The notes under the pieces: generated by a model
Told to the model about the DNA's origin: nothing
The model's database searches: none
The model's input: only the letters and a program-made list of their open reading frames with translations
From: Acidaminobacterium chupaoyuni
GTDB lineage: Bacteria > Bacillota > Clostridia > Oscillospirales > Butyricicoccaceae
Reading direction: 5' to 3' (one strand)
DNA: 64,000 bases
NCBI GenBank assembly: GCA_047936785.1
Contig: CP176394.1
In this document: piece by piece, positions 43,295 through 51,482 of the stretch
Numbering within the stretch: position 1 is the stretch's first letter
How the letters are laid out: each line of letters begins with the position of its first letter
Program-made: the position numbers and the translations under genes

Positions 43295-44798
43295 AGCGAT
43301 TATGATTCAAGGCACGATGTCGAATGCGGGCAAAAGCGTTTTGACGGCGGGGCTTTGCCGTGTTTTCAAGCAGGATGGCTATCGGGTGGCGCCGTTTAAA
43401 AGCCAGAATATGGCGCTCAACAGCTTCATCACAAAAGAAGGGCTTGAGATGGGCCGCGCGCAGGTGATGCAGGCGGAAGCGGCGGGGATCGAGCCTTCGG
43501 TGAAGATGAACCCTATTTTGCTCAAACCCACCAACGATGTGGGCAGCCAGGTGATCGTGAATGGTGAAGTGATCGGCAATATGAGCGCGGCGGAATATTT
43601 TCGTTATAAGAAAAAGCTCGTTCCGCAGATCATGGAAGCTTATCATCAGCTGGAAAGCGAGAACGATATCATCGTGATCGAAGGGGCGGGCAGCCCTGCC
43701 GAGATCAATTTAAAAAGCGAAGATATCGTGAACATGGGCATGGCCGAAATGGCCAACGCCCCCGTTTTATTGGCGGGGGATATCGACCGCGGCGGTGTTT
43801 TCGCCAGCCTTTATGGAACGGTGGCGCTTTTGGAACCACAGGAACGCGCGCGCATTCGCGGGCTCATCATCAACAAATTCCGCGGCGACCCCGAAATTTT
43901 GAAGCCCGGCCTTGCCATGCTGGAAAAGCTGACCGATATCCCCGTGGTGGGCGTTGTTCCCATGATGAAGCTGGATCTGGAGGATGAAGACAGCCTTTCT
44001 GTTCGGTTGGAGCAGACGCAGCAGGCGCCCGCGCTGCTGGATATCGCCGTGATCCGCCTGCCGCGCATTTCGAATTTCACCGATTTTAACGCGCTGGAAC
44101 AGCACAGCGGCGTGGGCGTGAGATATGTGAGCGCACAGAACCAATTGGGCGCGCCCGATCTGGTGATCCTGCCGGGCACAAAAAACACCATGGGCGATCT
44201 GGCGTGGATGCGCCAGAACGGGCTGGAAGCCGCCATTAAAAAACTGGCGGCGCAGGGAACCCCCGTGATCGGCATCTGCGGCGGCTATCAGATGATGGGC
44301 CGGCAGCTGAGCGACCCGCAGGGGCTGGAAAACGGCGGCGAAATGCAGGGAATGCAGCTGCTGCCGCTTCGCACGGTGTTCGAACCCCAGAAGATCCGCA
44401 CGAGGGTGAGCGGCACGGTGCGGCGGGCAAACGGCCTGTTTGCGGCGCTTTGCGGCGCAGCTTTTGAGGGATATGAAATTCACATGGGCCACACTGTCTG
44501 CGAGGAAAATGACCCTTGGATGTCACGGCTGGAAGACGGGCAGGGGATTTCATCAGAAGACGGTTACTGCCGCGAAAACGCGTTGGGGAGCTATGTGCAC
44601 GGCATCTTCGACAGCGGCGATTTTGCAGAGCGCCTGGTGGAACTGCTGCTCAGGCGCAAGGGCATCGACCCTGCTCACTGCCCCAAAGCGCCAAGCTACG
44701 CGCAATATAAAGAGCAGGAATATGACAAACTGGCGGCGGGCATCCGCAGCAGTCTGGATATGAAGAAAATTTATGAAATTCTGGAGGCGGGAATATGA
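43287..44798 (+). CDS. cobQ: Cobyric acid synthase CobQ/CbiP
   Basis: A 503-residue amidotransferase that amidates the b, d, e and g side chains of adenosylcobyrinate a,c-diamide. P-loop-like IQGTMSNAGKSVLTAGLCRV at the N-terminus, AGDIDRGGVFASLYGT in the centre, and a GATase1 domain with the Cys in VIGICGGYQMMGRQL (about 330). Catalytic His near GYEIHMGHT. Complete and of normal length; overlaps both neighbours. Confidence 0.95.
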   Translation: MAKAIMIQGTMSNAGKSVLTAGLCRVFKQDGYRVAPFKSQNMALNSFITKEGLEMGRAQVMQAEAAGIEPSVKMNPILLKPTNDVGSQVIVNGEVIGNMSAAEYFRYKKKLVPQIMEAYHQLESENDIIVIEGAGSPAEINLKSEDIVNMGMAEMANAPVLLAGDIDRGGVFASLYGTVALLEPQERARIRGLIINKFRGDPEILKPGLAMLEKLTDIPVVGVVPMMKLDLEDEDSLSVRLEQTQQAPALLDIAVIRLPRISNFTDFNALEQHSGVGVRYVSAQNQLGAPDLVILPGTKNTMGDLAWMRQNGLEAAIKKLAAQGTPVIGICGGYQMMGRQLSDPQGLENGGEMQGMQLLPLRTVFEPQKIRTRVSGTVRRANGLFAALCGAAFEGYEIHMGHTVCEENDPWMSRLEDGQGISSEDGYCRENALGSYVHGIFDSGDFAERLVELLLRRKGIDPAHCPKAPSYAQYKEQEYDKLAAGIRSSLDMKKIYEILEAGI

Positions 44799-45328
44799 AT
44801 CATGCACGCGGTCTGCTGCATTTATATTGCGGCGACGGAAAAGGAAAAACAACGGCGGCGATGGGCCTGATTTTGCGCAGGCTGGGCCGCGGCGGAAAAG
44901 TGGTCTTGGTGCAGTTTTTAAAAGACACTCCTTCCGGCGAGATCACCGCACTGAAACAGTTTGAAAATATCACCATTCTGCGCGGCAAAGCCGGGGCAAA
45001 ATTCACTTTTCAGATGACCGAGCAGGAAAAACAGGAAACCGCAAAGATCCATGAAGCCAACCTGGAAAAAGCCATCGAGATCGTGAAAGACGGCCGGTGC
45101 GACCTTTTGGTTTTGGATGAAGCGGCGGCCGCGCTGCAATGCGGCCTGCTTTCGGAAAAGCCCATCAAAGAACTGATCGCCATGGGCGAAGAACGCCCCG
45201 AGATTGTTATCACCGGGCGCAACCCGCCGCAGTTTTTATGGGAAGCGGCCGATTACATCACGGAAATGAAGCTGCACAAACATCCTTTTGAAAAAGGGAT
45301 CGCGGCCAGAGAGGGGATCGAATTTTGA
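44795..45328 (+). CDS. cobO: Cob(I)yrinic acid a,c-diamide adenosyltransferase
   Basis: A 177-residue CobA/CobO/BtuR-type ATP:corrinoid adenosyltransferase. The inverted P-loop GDGKGKTTAAMG lies at residues 10-21, and LVLDEAAAALQCGLL plus EIVITGRNPP are characteristic. It attaches the 5'-deoxyadenosyl group to Co(I). Four-base overlaps on both sides, so it is coupled to cobQ and cbiC. Confidence 0.94.
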   Translation: MNHARGLLHLYCGDGKGKTTAAMGLILRRLGRGGKVVLVQFLKDTPSGEITALKQFENITILRGKAGAKFTFQMTEQEKQETAKIHEANLEKAIEIVKDGRCDLLVLDEAAAALQCGLLSEKPIKELIAMGEERPEIVITGRNPPQFLWEAADYITEMKLHKHPFEKGIAAREGIEF

Positions 45329-45966
45329 AAATCGAATTGCAGAAGGTTTTGCCGGGCGATATCGAAAAGCGCAGCTTTGAGATCATCACCGAAGAATTGG
45401 GCGATCGCGTGATCGCGCCCGAAAACGAAGCGGTGGTCAAGCGCGTGATCCACACTTCGGCTGATTTTGACTATTACGACACTTTATGTTTTTCGCCCGA
45501 TGCGGTAAAGATCGGCATTGAAGCCCTGAAAAACGGCGCCGATATCATCACCGACACGCAAATGGCAAAAGCGGGTATCAATAAAAAAGCGTTGGAAAAA
45601 TTGGGCGGCCAGGCTCTTTGCTTTATGGCGGATGAAGATGTGGCGGAAGAAGCCCGCAAAAACGGCACGACGCGGGCAACCGCCAGCATGGAGAAGGCGG
45701 CGCGGCATGCCCCCTGCATTTTTGCCATCGGCAACGCCCCCACAGCACTGGTGCGCCTTTATGAGCTGATCGAAGAAGGGCGCATCCACCCCAAACTTAT
45801 TATCGGCGTGCCGGTGGGGTTTGTGAATGTGGTGGAAAGCAAAGAACTGATTATGAAAGCGGGCGTTCCCTATATCGTGGCAAGAGGGCGCAAGGGCGGC
45901 AGCAATGTGGCCGCGGCCATCTGCAACGCTCTGCTTTACCAGGCCACTGACAGGATTTTACCTTGA
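45325..45966 (+). CDS. cbiC: Cobalt-precorrin-8 methylmutase CbiC
   Basis: A 213-residue enzyme that moves the C11 methyl to C12, giving cobyrinic acid. The active-site His lies in VKRVIHTSADFDYYDTLCFS (about residue 43), and ITDTQMAKAGINK and PVGFVNVVESKELI are conserved. Placement at the end of the operon, far from the other ring-modifying genes, is unusual but the protein is complete. A bidirectional terminator follows. Confidence 0.95.
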   Translation: MKIELQKVLPGDIEKRSFEIITEELGDRVIAPENEAVVKRVIHTSADFDYYDTLCFSPDAVKIGIEALKNGADIITDTQMAKAGINKKALEKLGGQALCFMADEDVAEEARKNGTTRATASMEKAARHAPCIFAIGNAPTALVRLYELIEEGRIHPKLIIGVPVGFVNVVESKELIMKAGVPYIVARGRKGGSNVAAAICNALLYQATDRILP

Positions 45967-46006
45967 TGCAAAGATAAAAAAAGACGCCGTCGCGGTCGCT
46001 GAAATA

Positions 46007-46047
46007 GAAAAAGATGGCAGACACGAAAGTGCCTGCCATCTTTTTTG
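46007..46047. terminator. Terminator of the cobalamin operon (bidirectional)
   Basis: A long stem (AAAGATGGCAG-A-CAC, GAAA tetraloop, GTG-C-CTGCCATCTTT) with one A/C mismatch and TTTTTT after it. The A tract on the left makes it usable for the minus-strand SLH gene too. The following 46050-46236 holds no convincing gene. Confidence 0.85.
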
Positions 46048-46236
46048 TGCTGATATAAGAAAAAGGAGCGTGAAACGATGCCGCGGAAAGATACCATGCG
46101 GTGCAAAGAAGAAAAGCTGGCGATTGGAAGCAGGTGTTGGACGGGCGGTCAATATGAGTATGGGAGCCGAAAATTCATCATTAGATGCGCAGATCAGCCG
46201 CCCGCAAGCAAAAAAAAGCGGAATTTCCGACAGCCT

Positions 46237-47493
46237 TTAATCATAAATATGGTGAAGAGAAAGCATCAGATTGCCGGTGGAAGCATGGCTCGTCACTGTG
46301 AGCTGAAGATGATCTTTCTGATAAACGGCGGTGACCAGATCGTCTTTTTGCGTTTGCGAAAGCAAACGGAAACCGGCGGCGCGATATTGCTGATCGAGAG
46401 AATCGAGAAAACCGATGGGGAGACAAGCGCCATCAAAGAAAAAGGAAGGGTCGCTTGCGATGCTGCGGCTCCACCATGAGGGGGAAGCCTGTGAAAAAGA
46501 AAGCGCCGCAAGGGCATCTTGACGCAGGGTGGAAGAAATATCGCTGCTGGAAGTGACCTCCACGCAAAAATATTCCACGGTGTCGATTTTGATGCTATAG
46601 AGCTTGACCGTTTCGCCGCGGGAAAATTGATAGAAATAATCGACCCCGCCGCCTTTTGAAGCGGAATCCGCGTCATACCAATAACCGGATCTTCTGATGT
46701 AATCGGCATAAGAAGAGATCATTTCACTGGATACTTGTTCTTTGCGATAAAGCGCCATTGTGCTGTGAGGTTCCGAATCGATGCGGTATTCATCCGTTAA
46801 CCCTGCAAAAGCGCGGAAAGACGGCAGATCGGCCGAAAACGAATAGGTTTCGATATTCTTGAGAGGTTTGGGCGTTTTGGGCAGCGCCCGGGCCAAAACG
46901 CTGCAAATCTCGCCGCGGGTGATGGGTGAGGCGGCGCGGAAGGTGCCATCGGCATAGCCGGAAACCAGACCCAGATTTTTGGCGGTGGCGATATAGTAAT
47001 TCAGCGAAGCGGGGAAGGCTCCGTTATCGCGAAAGCCGCAATCGGCGGTGGGGGTTTCTTGCAGAAAGCCCAGTGCGCGCACAAGCATTCGGGTGAAAGC
47101 GGCGCGGGTGATAGGGGTGTTGGGCAGAAAGCGCCCGTCATATTCGCTGATGCGCAAAGCGCCCCGCTGGGCCAGCTGCTGCACAAAAGGCGCCGACCAG
47201 TGGGCCGTAGCGTCGGCGGGCAGAACAGCGGGCTTCGTTTCGGCGGGCAAGGCGGAAGAATAGGTGGATAAAAAAGCGCAGATCACTTTTGCGGCTTCTG
47301 CGTTTGTCATGGTGCCGTCGGGGCGAAAGCTGCCGTTGGGATAGCCGTTGACAACGCCATATTGCGAAAGCGTTTGAATGGGCGCAGCCGCCCAGTGGGC
47401 GGAAGTATCGCTGAAATTCGCCGCGAACGCGGCAGAACAGCAGCAGGCGCAGATCGCCGCGGCGCAAAGCAGCCTTTGAAAATATTTGAACAT
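46237..47493 (-). CDS. Surface protein with three SLH domains
   Basis: A 418-residue exported protein. A signal peptide (about residues 1-27, ending SAAFA-A) is followed by three SLH repeats (about 28-215; motifs GVVNGYPNGSFRPDGTMTNAE, LPNTPITRAAFTRMLV, GYADGTFRAASPITRGE), which bind pyruvylated wall polymer. The C-terminal 200 residues match nothing I know and include FSRGETVKLYSIKIDTVEYF and a Ser-rich stretch. ATG 47493 follows AAAAGGAGG; a longer frame upstream lacks a signal. Own promoter; anchors to the cell wall. Confidence 0.85.
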   Translation of the reverse strand: MFKYFQRLLCAAAICACCCSAAFAANFSDTSAHWAAAPIQTLSQYGVVNGYPNGSFRPDGTMTNAEAAKVICAFLSTYSSALPAETKPAVLPADATAHWSAPFVQQLAQRGALRISEYDGRFLPNTPITRAAFTRMLVRALGFLQETPTADCGFRDNGAFPASLNYYIATAKNLGLVSGYADGTFRAASPITRGEICSVLARALPKTPKPLKNIETYSFSADLPSFRAFAGLTDEYRIDSEPHSTMALYRKEQVSSEMISSYADYIRRSGYWYDADSASKGGGVDYFYQFSRGETVKLYSIKIDTVEYFCVEVTSSSDISSTLRQDALAALSFSQASPSWWSRSIASDPSFFFDGACLPIGFLDSLDQQYRAAGFRLLSQTQKDDLVTAVYQKDHLQLTVTSHASTGNLMLSLHHIYD

Positions 47494-47563
47494 GGAAAAA
47501 CCTCCTTTTAAAACGGATGGCAAAAGCTTCGGCCGCCATCGGCCGAAAAGATCTTTATGGGTT

Positions 47564-47592
47564 ATTATTTCACAATAAGAGAAAATTTTCAA
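47564..47592 (-). promoter_or_regulatory. Promoter of the SLH protein gene, with leader hairpin
   Basis: TTGAAA (47592-47587), 17 bases, AATAAT (47569-47564) on the minus strand. The leader contains a perfect 8-bp hairpin TTCGGCCG-CCAT-CGGCCGAA (47528-47547) close to the expected transcript start. Confidence 0.5.
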
Positions 47593-47642
47593 GCAAACCG
47601 CTTTTTTGGCGGATCAAGCGGAGCAAAAAGAGCGCAAAATAC

Positions 47643-47680
47643 AAAAAATCGAAAACAGCAAACTGCTGTTTTCGATTTCA
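47643..47680 (-). terminator. Terminator of trmB
   Basis: A perfect 15-bp stem (AAATCGAAAACAGCA and complement) with a 3-base loop; on the minus strand it is followed by TTTTTTG. Confidence 0.8.
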
Positions 47681-47700
47681 AATGTCAGGAAAAAAGAAAA

Positions 47701-48339
47701 TTATGCCTGCTTTGTGGCAACGCAGCGATAGATCGGCATGCCCTGCGAAGAAAATTTTTCTTCATATTCCGTCATGATATTCTCAGTTTTGGTGCTATGC
47801 AGGTCAAAAGTGATTTCGGAAAGGCGCATGCCGAAATCGGAAAACTCATTGAGCGAAAATTCAAATAAACGCGCATTATCGGTCTTCATGTGGATCTGGC
47901 CGCCCGGGCGCAGGATTTTATCATAGACAGCCAGAAACGCCCGATAGGTGAGGCGGCGCTTGGCGCGATTGTTGGGGGGCCACGGGTCGGAAAAATTCAA
48001 GAACAGCCGGTCGATCTCGCCGGGCGAGAAAATCGTTTCCAGATTGGCGGCGTCGCAATTGATGAACAAAACATTGGGGATGTTTTCGCGAATGGCGGCT
48101 TCCATCGCCATCAGCAGGGCACTGGGGTCGCGTTCCACCGCCACAAAATTGATCTCGGGGAAGCGCAGCGCCATCTGCCGGGTGAAACGCGCTTTGCCGC
48201 AGCCGATTTCAAGCCAGATGGGGTGATCGTTGCCGAAGCGGCTGTTCCATTCGCCGCGCAGAGTTTCCGGCTGCTCGATATGAACACAACCGCATTTTTC
48301 CATACGCGGTTCCATATTTTTCTTTCTTCTCATTCTCAT
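47701..48339 (-). CDS. trmB: tRNA (guanine-N7)-methyltransferase TrmB
   Basis: A 212-residue SAM enzyme forming m7G46 in tRNA. IWLEIGCGKARFTRQMAL is the SAM site; NFVAVERDPSAL, FLNFSDPWPPNNRAKRRLTY and the C-terminal TEYEEKFSSQGMPIYR are TrmB hallmarks. The start is the ATG at 48339 (MRMRRKKN), the usual family N-terminus; the frame is open further upstream but without similarity. Basic N-terminus helps RNA binding. Monocistronic. Confidence 0.94.
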   Translation of the reverse strand: MRMRRKKNMEPRMEKCGCVHIEQPETLRGEWNSRFGNDHPIWLEIGCGKARFTRQMALRFPEINFVAVERDPSALLMAMEAAIRENIPNVLFINCDAANLETIFSPGEIDRLFLNFSDPWPPNNRAKRRLTYRAFLAVYDKILRPGGQIHMKTDNARLFEFSLNEFSDFGMRLSEITFDLHSTKTENIMTEYEEKFSSQGMPIYRCVATKQA

Positions 48340-48412
48340 GGGCTCACATCCATTTCTTGTTTGGTCGTTTGGGCCGAAACACCAGGTTCGAAGCCCGATG
48401 CACGATTTATAA

Positions 48413-48441
48413 ATTATACTAAAATCCGCCATAAAACGCAA
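48413..48441 (-). promoter_or_regulatory. Promoter of trmB
   Basis: TTGCGT (48441-48436), 17 bases, TATAAT (48418-48413) on the minus strand. Confidence 0.45.
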
Positions 48442-48459
48442 GCATTCCTGTGCATGGTG

Positions 48460-48488
48460 TTGACGGCGAAAGGAAAAAAGAGTAAAAT
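48460..48488 (+). promoter_or_regulatory. Promoter of the yitT unit
   Basis: TTGACG (48460-48465), 17 bases, TAAAAT (48483-48488); five of six matches in each box. Confidence 0.6.
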
Positions 48489-48542
48489 ATAACCGTTGAG
48501 CATTTTGAAATTGAAAAGAATTACAGGGGTGGAGGTGCGGGT

Positions 48543-49409
48543 TTGAAAAAGATAAACTGGAAGAAAATTTTGATCAAATATCTTTGCATCAGCGTGGGTT
48601 CGGTTTTTTATGCGGCGTCGGTGGCCTTGCTTTTAGATCCCAACGGTTTGGCGCCGGGCGGCGTGGTGGGCATTTCGATCATTCTGAATCGAGTGATCGG
48701 CATTCCAACGGGCACGATGATGTTTTGCATCAATATTCCGCTTTTGATCCTGGGCGTTTGGAAATTCGGCGCGAGGTTTTTTATTTCAACGATCTATACC
48801 ACGGTGTTTTCTTCGTTTTTGGTCGATTTCATGTCGCCCCATGGCGCGCTGACAACAGACCCTCTGCTGGCTTCGGTTTTCGGTTCTGTCTGCATGGCGG
48901 TGGGTGTTGCCATGGTGTTCAAAGCGGGCGCCACCACGGGCGGAACAGATATCCTCGTGCGGCTGCTGCGGCTGAAATATAAACATATTGAATCGGGCAA
49001 ATTGTTTTTCATGACGGATCTCATCATCGTGAGCACTTCCATGGTGGTTTATGCCGATATCAACACCGGGCTTTATGCGCTGTTGACCATCGTTGTTTTT
49101 GCAGCCGTTTTTGATGTGATCCTCTATGGCAGCGATACGGCGAAGATGGTGTTTGTGATTTCAGATCACGAAGAGGCCATCGCCGACAAGATCATGGAAA
49201 AACTGGAGATCGGCGTTACATATGTGCAGGGCGAAGGCGCTTATACCGGCAAAGCAAAGCGCGTCATTCTTTGTGTGGCAAAAAAACAGCTGTTCCCCAA
49301 AATAAAAGAAATCGTAAAAGAAGAAGACGCCCAGGCGTTTATGATCGTTTCATCCGCCTCGGATATTTATGGTGAAGGATTCAAAGACCATTTTGCGGAA
49401 GAGTTTTAA
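48543..49409 (+). CDS. YitT-family membrane protein
   Basis: A 288-residue protein with five to six hydrophobic helices (DUF161) in the first 190 residues and a cytoplasmic DUF2179 domain at the end (about 215-285; GVTYVQGEGAYTGKAKRVILCV). LLLDPNGLAPGGVVGISIILN and GATTGGTDILVRLL are family signatures. The family is widespread in Bacillota and its function is unsettled. Translation starts at TTG 48543 after GGTGGAGGTGCGGG. It heads a three-gene unit with the LUD protein and the lipoprotein. Confidence 0.87.
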   Translation: MKKINWKKILIKYLCISVGSVFYAASVALLLDPNGLAPGGVVGISIILNRVIGIPTGTMMFCINIPLLILGVWKFGARFFISTIYTTVFSSFLVDFMSPHGALTTDPLLASVFGSVCMAVGVAMVFKAGATTGGTDILVRLLRLKYKHIESGKLFFMTDLIIVSTSMVVYADINTGLYALLTIVVFAAVFDVILYGSDTAKMVFVISDHEEAIADKIMEKLEIGVTYVQGEGAYTGKAKRVILCVAKKQLFPKIKEIVKEEDAQAFMIVSSASDIYGEGFKDHFAEEF

Positions 49410-49421
49410 GGAGCGTTGAAA

Positions 49422-50021
49422 ATGGAACGGAAGATAGAAGAAATTCGGCAAAACTTTGAAAAACACGGAATGAACCTGAGATATGTGGAGACCCCGCAGC
49501 AGGCGGCAGAGCTGCTGAGCCGGGAACTGAAAGAACGGAATATCGTTTTCGGAGGCTCCGTCACCAGCGAAGAATTAGGGCTTTATGACCTTCTGGGCCG
49601 GCAAAACCGTGTTTATTGGCATTGGAAACAGCCGGTGGAACAGCGCAGAGAAGCCGAGCAGCAGATGCAGGTCTACATCACTTCCGCAAATGCTCTTTCG
49701 GCAACGGGTGAGATCGTCAATATCGATGGCAGCTGCAACCGCATCAGCGGCGCGACTTATGGCCCGCAGGTGGTTTATTATATCTGCGGCATCAATAAAT
49801 TGACCGATGATCTTTCAACAGCCATCGACCGTGCCCGCAATGTGGCGGCTCCCATGAACGCCAGGCGTTTAAACCGCAAGACCCCCTGCGCGGTGGATGG
49901 GAAATGCCATGATTGCCAAAGCCCCGACCGCATTTGCAATGTGATGAATATCACCATGCGCCGCCCGGGCGCCGTGGAACGGGTAGAAATTTTATTGGTT
50001 GGGTGCAGCCTTGGATATTAG
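49422..50021 (+). CDS. LUD-domain protein (lactate utilisation LutC/YkgG-like)
   Basis: A 199-residue single-domain LUD (DUF162) protein: ERNIVFGGSVTSEELGLYDLL, VYITSANALSATGEIVNIDGS and the C-terminal Cys cluster CHDCQSPDRICN are typical of the stand-alone clostridial type. LutC proteins belong to lactate oxidation complexes, but no lutA/lutB is present, so the physiological role is open. ATG 49422 lies 8 bases after AAGGAG; a TTG at 49416 is too close to it. Overlaps the start of the next gene. Confidence 0.85.
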   Translation: MERKIEEIRQNFEKHGMNLRYVETPQQAAELLSRELKERNIVFGGSVTSEELGLYDLLGRQNRVYWHWKQPVEQRREAEQQMQVYITSANALSATGEIVNIDGSCNRISGATYGPQVVYYICGINKLTDDLSTAIDRARNVAAPMNARRLNRKTPCAVDGKCHDCQSPDRICNVMNITMRRPGAVERVEILLVGCSLGY

Positions 50022-51144
50022 AATCAGAAAAAAATTGATCTGCATCGGATGCGCCGCTGTGTTTGCCGCGGCGCTTTTGCCCATGGGCGGGTGCATGGAA
50101 AACTCGGGGGAATATTACACCGAGATCCCTCACACTGCCGCGAAAGTGGGGGAGGACAACCGTTTCGGTGAAGACGGGGCGGATAATTATTATGCGCTGC
50201 AAAGCGCTGTGCTGAGCATGATCGGCGCGCGCCGCGAAAGCAATGTGATCCCCATTACCAATTACAGCGGGTCGCTGGAAGACGATATCAAAAAACTGAC
50301 CCAGGAGATCATGACGGAAAACCCGCTGGGCTGCTTTGCCGTGGCTTCGCTGGGGTTCGATCAGACCCGCGTTCTCACCTATCAGGAACTGAGCATCTCG
50401 ATTCAATATAAACGCTCGGCCGTTGAGATCGCCGCCGTGAAAGAAACGCCCACGGTGGAAGATTTTGAACGCCGTTTGACGGATATCCTTTCAGATTACG
50501 GCTCGGGAGGGTTTTATTCCGTTACCGATCTGCAAGACAGCGACGAAGAACTTTATCAGCGCGTTTTGAAATGCTGGCTTTCTTCGGCCAACACGGCTTA
50601 TGGGCTGAAAAACATCGAATTTGAATCTTTCCCCGCCAAGGCCAGCCGCAGGATCGTTGAAGTAAAGATCGAATGGACAGACGACCCATATACGCTGAAA
50701 GAGCAGTCGAATAAGGCTTTTCAGCGGGCCGAAAGCGTATGTCAAGGCAAAGAAACACTGGATACGGCCGAAAAACTGCGGTTCATTGAACAGTTTTTAA
50801 GCAGCAAAGTGATCTATGATGATAAAGCCATGCGGGTGGTGGCCGAAACCAACGGCAGACAGCCGAGAACTTCCACTTATACAGCCTATGGCGCTTTGCT
50901 CGAAGGGCAGGCCGCGCAATCCGGCATGGTGCATGCGGCGAAACTGATGCTGGATCAATTGCAGGTGCCCTGCCGCCTGATTTCAGGCAGCAACGGCGGC
51001 ATCAGCTATGTCTGGCTGCGCGTTCAGGTGGATGGCGTGTGGTATTATTACGACCCGCTGGGTCAGGTGAGCCTGATGAATGAGGAACAGGCGAAGCTGG
51101 CGGGTTATGTTTATGACACGATGGTATATCATTTTGAATCATAA
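50011..51144 (+). CDS. Lipoprotein with catalytically degenerate transglutaminase-like domain
   Basis: A protein of about 377 residues: signal peptide with lipobox MGGC, an unrecognised middle region, and a C-terminal transglutaminase-like fold. In active relatives the core reads AVC-GYA ... HAW ... VD; here the matching positions read AAQSGMV, YVW and YYYDPLG, so the catalytic Cys and His are replaced and only the Asp stays. This suggests a binding or structural role on the cell surface. Start is uncertain (TTG 50011 or TTG 49999), both inside the end of the LUD gene. Confidence 0.78.
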   Translation: MDIRIRKKLICIGCAAVFAAALLPMGGCMENSGEYYTEIPHTAAKVGEDNRFGEDGADNYYALQSAVLSMIGARRESNVIPITNYSGSLEDDIKKLTQEIMTENPLGCFAVASLGFDQTRVLTYQELSISIQYKRSAVEIAAVKETPTVEDFERRLTDILSDYGSGGFYSVTDLQDSDEELYQRVLKCWLSSANTAYGLKNIEFESFPAKASRRIVEVKIEWTDDPYTLKEQSNKAFQRAESVCQGKETLDTAEKLRFIEQFLSSKVIYDDKAMRVVAETNGRQPRTSTYTAYGALLEGQAAQSGMVHAAKLMLDQLQVPCRLISGSNGGISYVWLRVQVDGVWYYYDPLGQVSLMNEEQAKLAGYVYDTMVYHFES

Positions 51145-51159
51145 CGGTTTCAAAAAAGC

Positions 51160-51187
51160 TTCGGGCGCCGCCGGCGCGGCGCCCGAA
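51160..51187. other. GC-rich hairpin without plus-strand U tract
   Basis: A perfect 12-bp stem TTCGGGCGCCGC / GCGGCGCCCGAA with a CGGC loop. It follows the lipoprotein gene, but the run after it is A; a T run exists only on the minus strand, so its polarity as a terminator is unclear. Confidence 0.6.
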
Positions 51188-51204
51188 AAAACATGAAAAA
51201 AGGG

Positions 51205-51233
51205 TTGACAAAAGCGGGGCGGTTTGATATTAT
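51205..51233 (+). promoter_or_regulatory. Promoter of tRNA-Gly
   Basis: TTGACA (51205-51210), 17 bases, TATTAT (51228-51233); an alternative TATAAT at 51231 would need a 20-base spacer. The tRNA starts about 25 bases after the expected transcript start. Confidence 0.7.
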
Positions 51234-51263
51234 AATTAAGCGCTCAGCGCTGAAACAAAAAAT

Positions 51264-51339
51264 GCGGATGTAGCTCATCTGGTAGAGCGCCACCTTGCCA
51301 AGGTGGAGGTAGCGAGTTCGAGCCTCGTCATCCGCTCCA
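51264..51339 (+). tRNA. tRNA-Gly (anticodon GCC)
   Basis: A full cloverleaf: acceptor GCGGATG / CATCCGC, D arm GCTC/GAGC, anticodon stem CCACC / GGTGG with loop TTGCCAA (anticodon GCC), T arm with GTTCGAGCC, discriminator T and an encoded CCA. It is followed by an intrinsic terminator. Confidence 0.97.
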
Positions 51340-51344
51340 AAACT

Positions 51345-51385
51345 AAAATCCATATCAGAGCGATTGCTTTGATATGGATTTTTTG
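51345..51385 (+). terminator. Terminator of tRNA-Gly
   Basis: An AATCCATATCA / TGATATGGATT stem (11 bp) with a 12-base loop and TTTT after it. Confidence 0.85.
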
Positions 51386-51482
51386 TTATACCATGAATGC
51401 AAAACAGAAATGGCATAAAGCGGCCATCGCTGCAGGGCGGGCCGCGAAATATGGAATTTCACACAGAAAGAGGGCAGCGGCA

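Noticed and set aside
46078..46479. 133-residue plus-strand frame starting after AAGGAG
   Set aside because: Most of it is antisense to the SLH gene and it matches no family; only the ribosome site is suggestive.
51303..51482. N-terminal extension of the double GNAT protein
   Set aside because: The frame would begin inside tRNA-Gly and cross its terminator; ATG 51483 has a suitable ribosome site.
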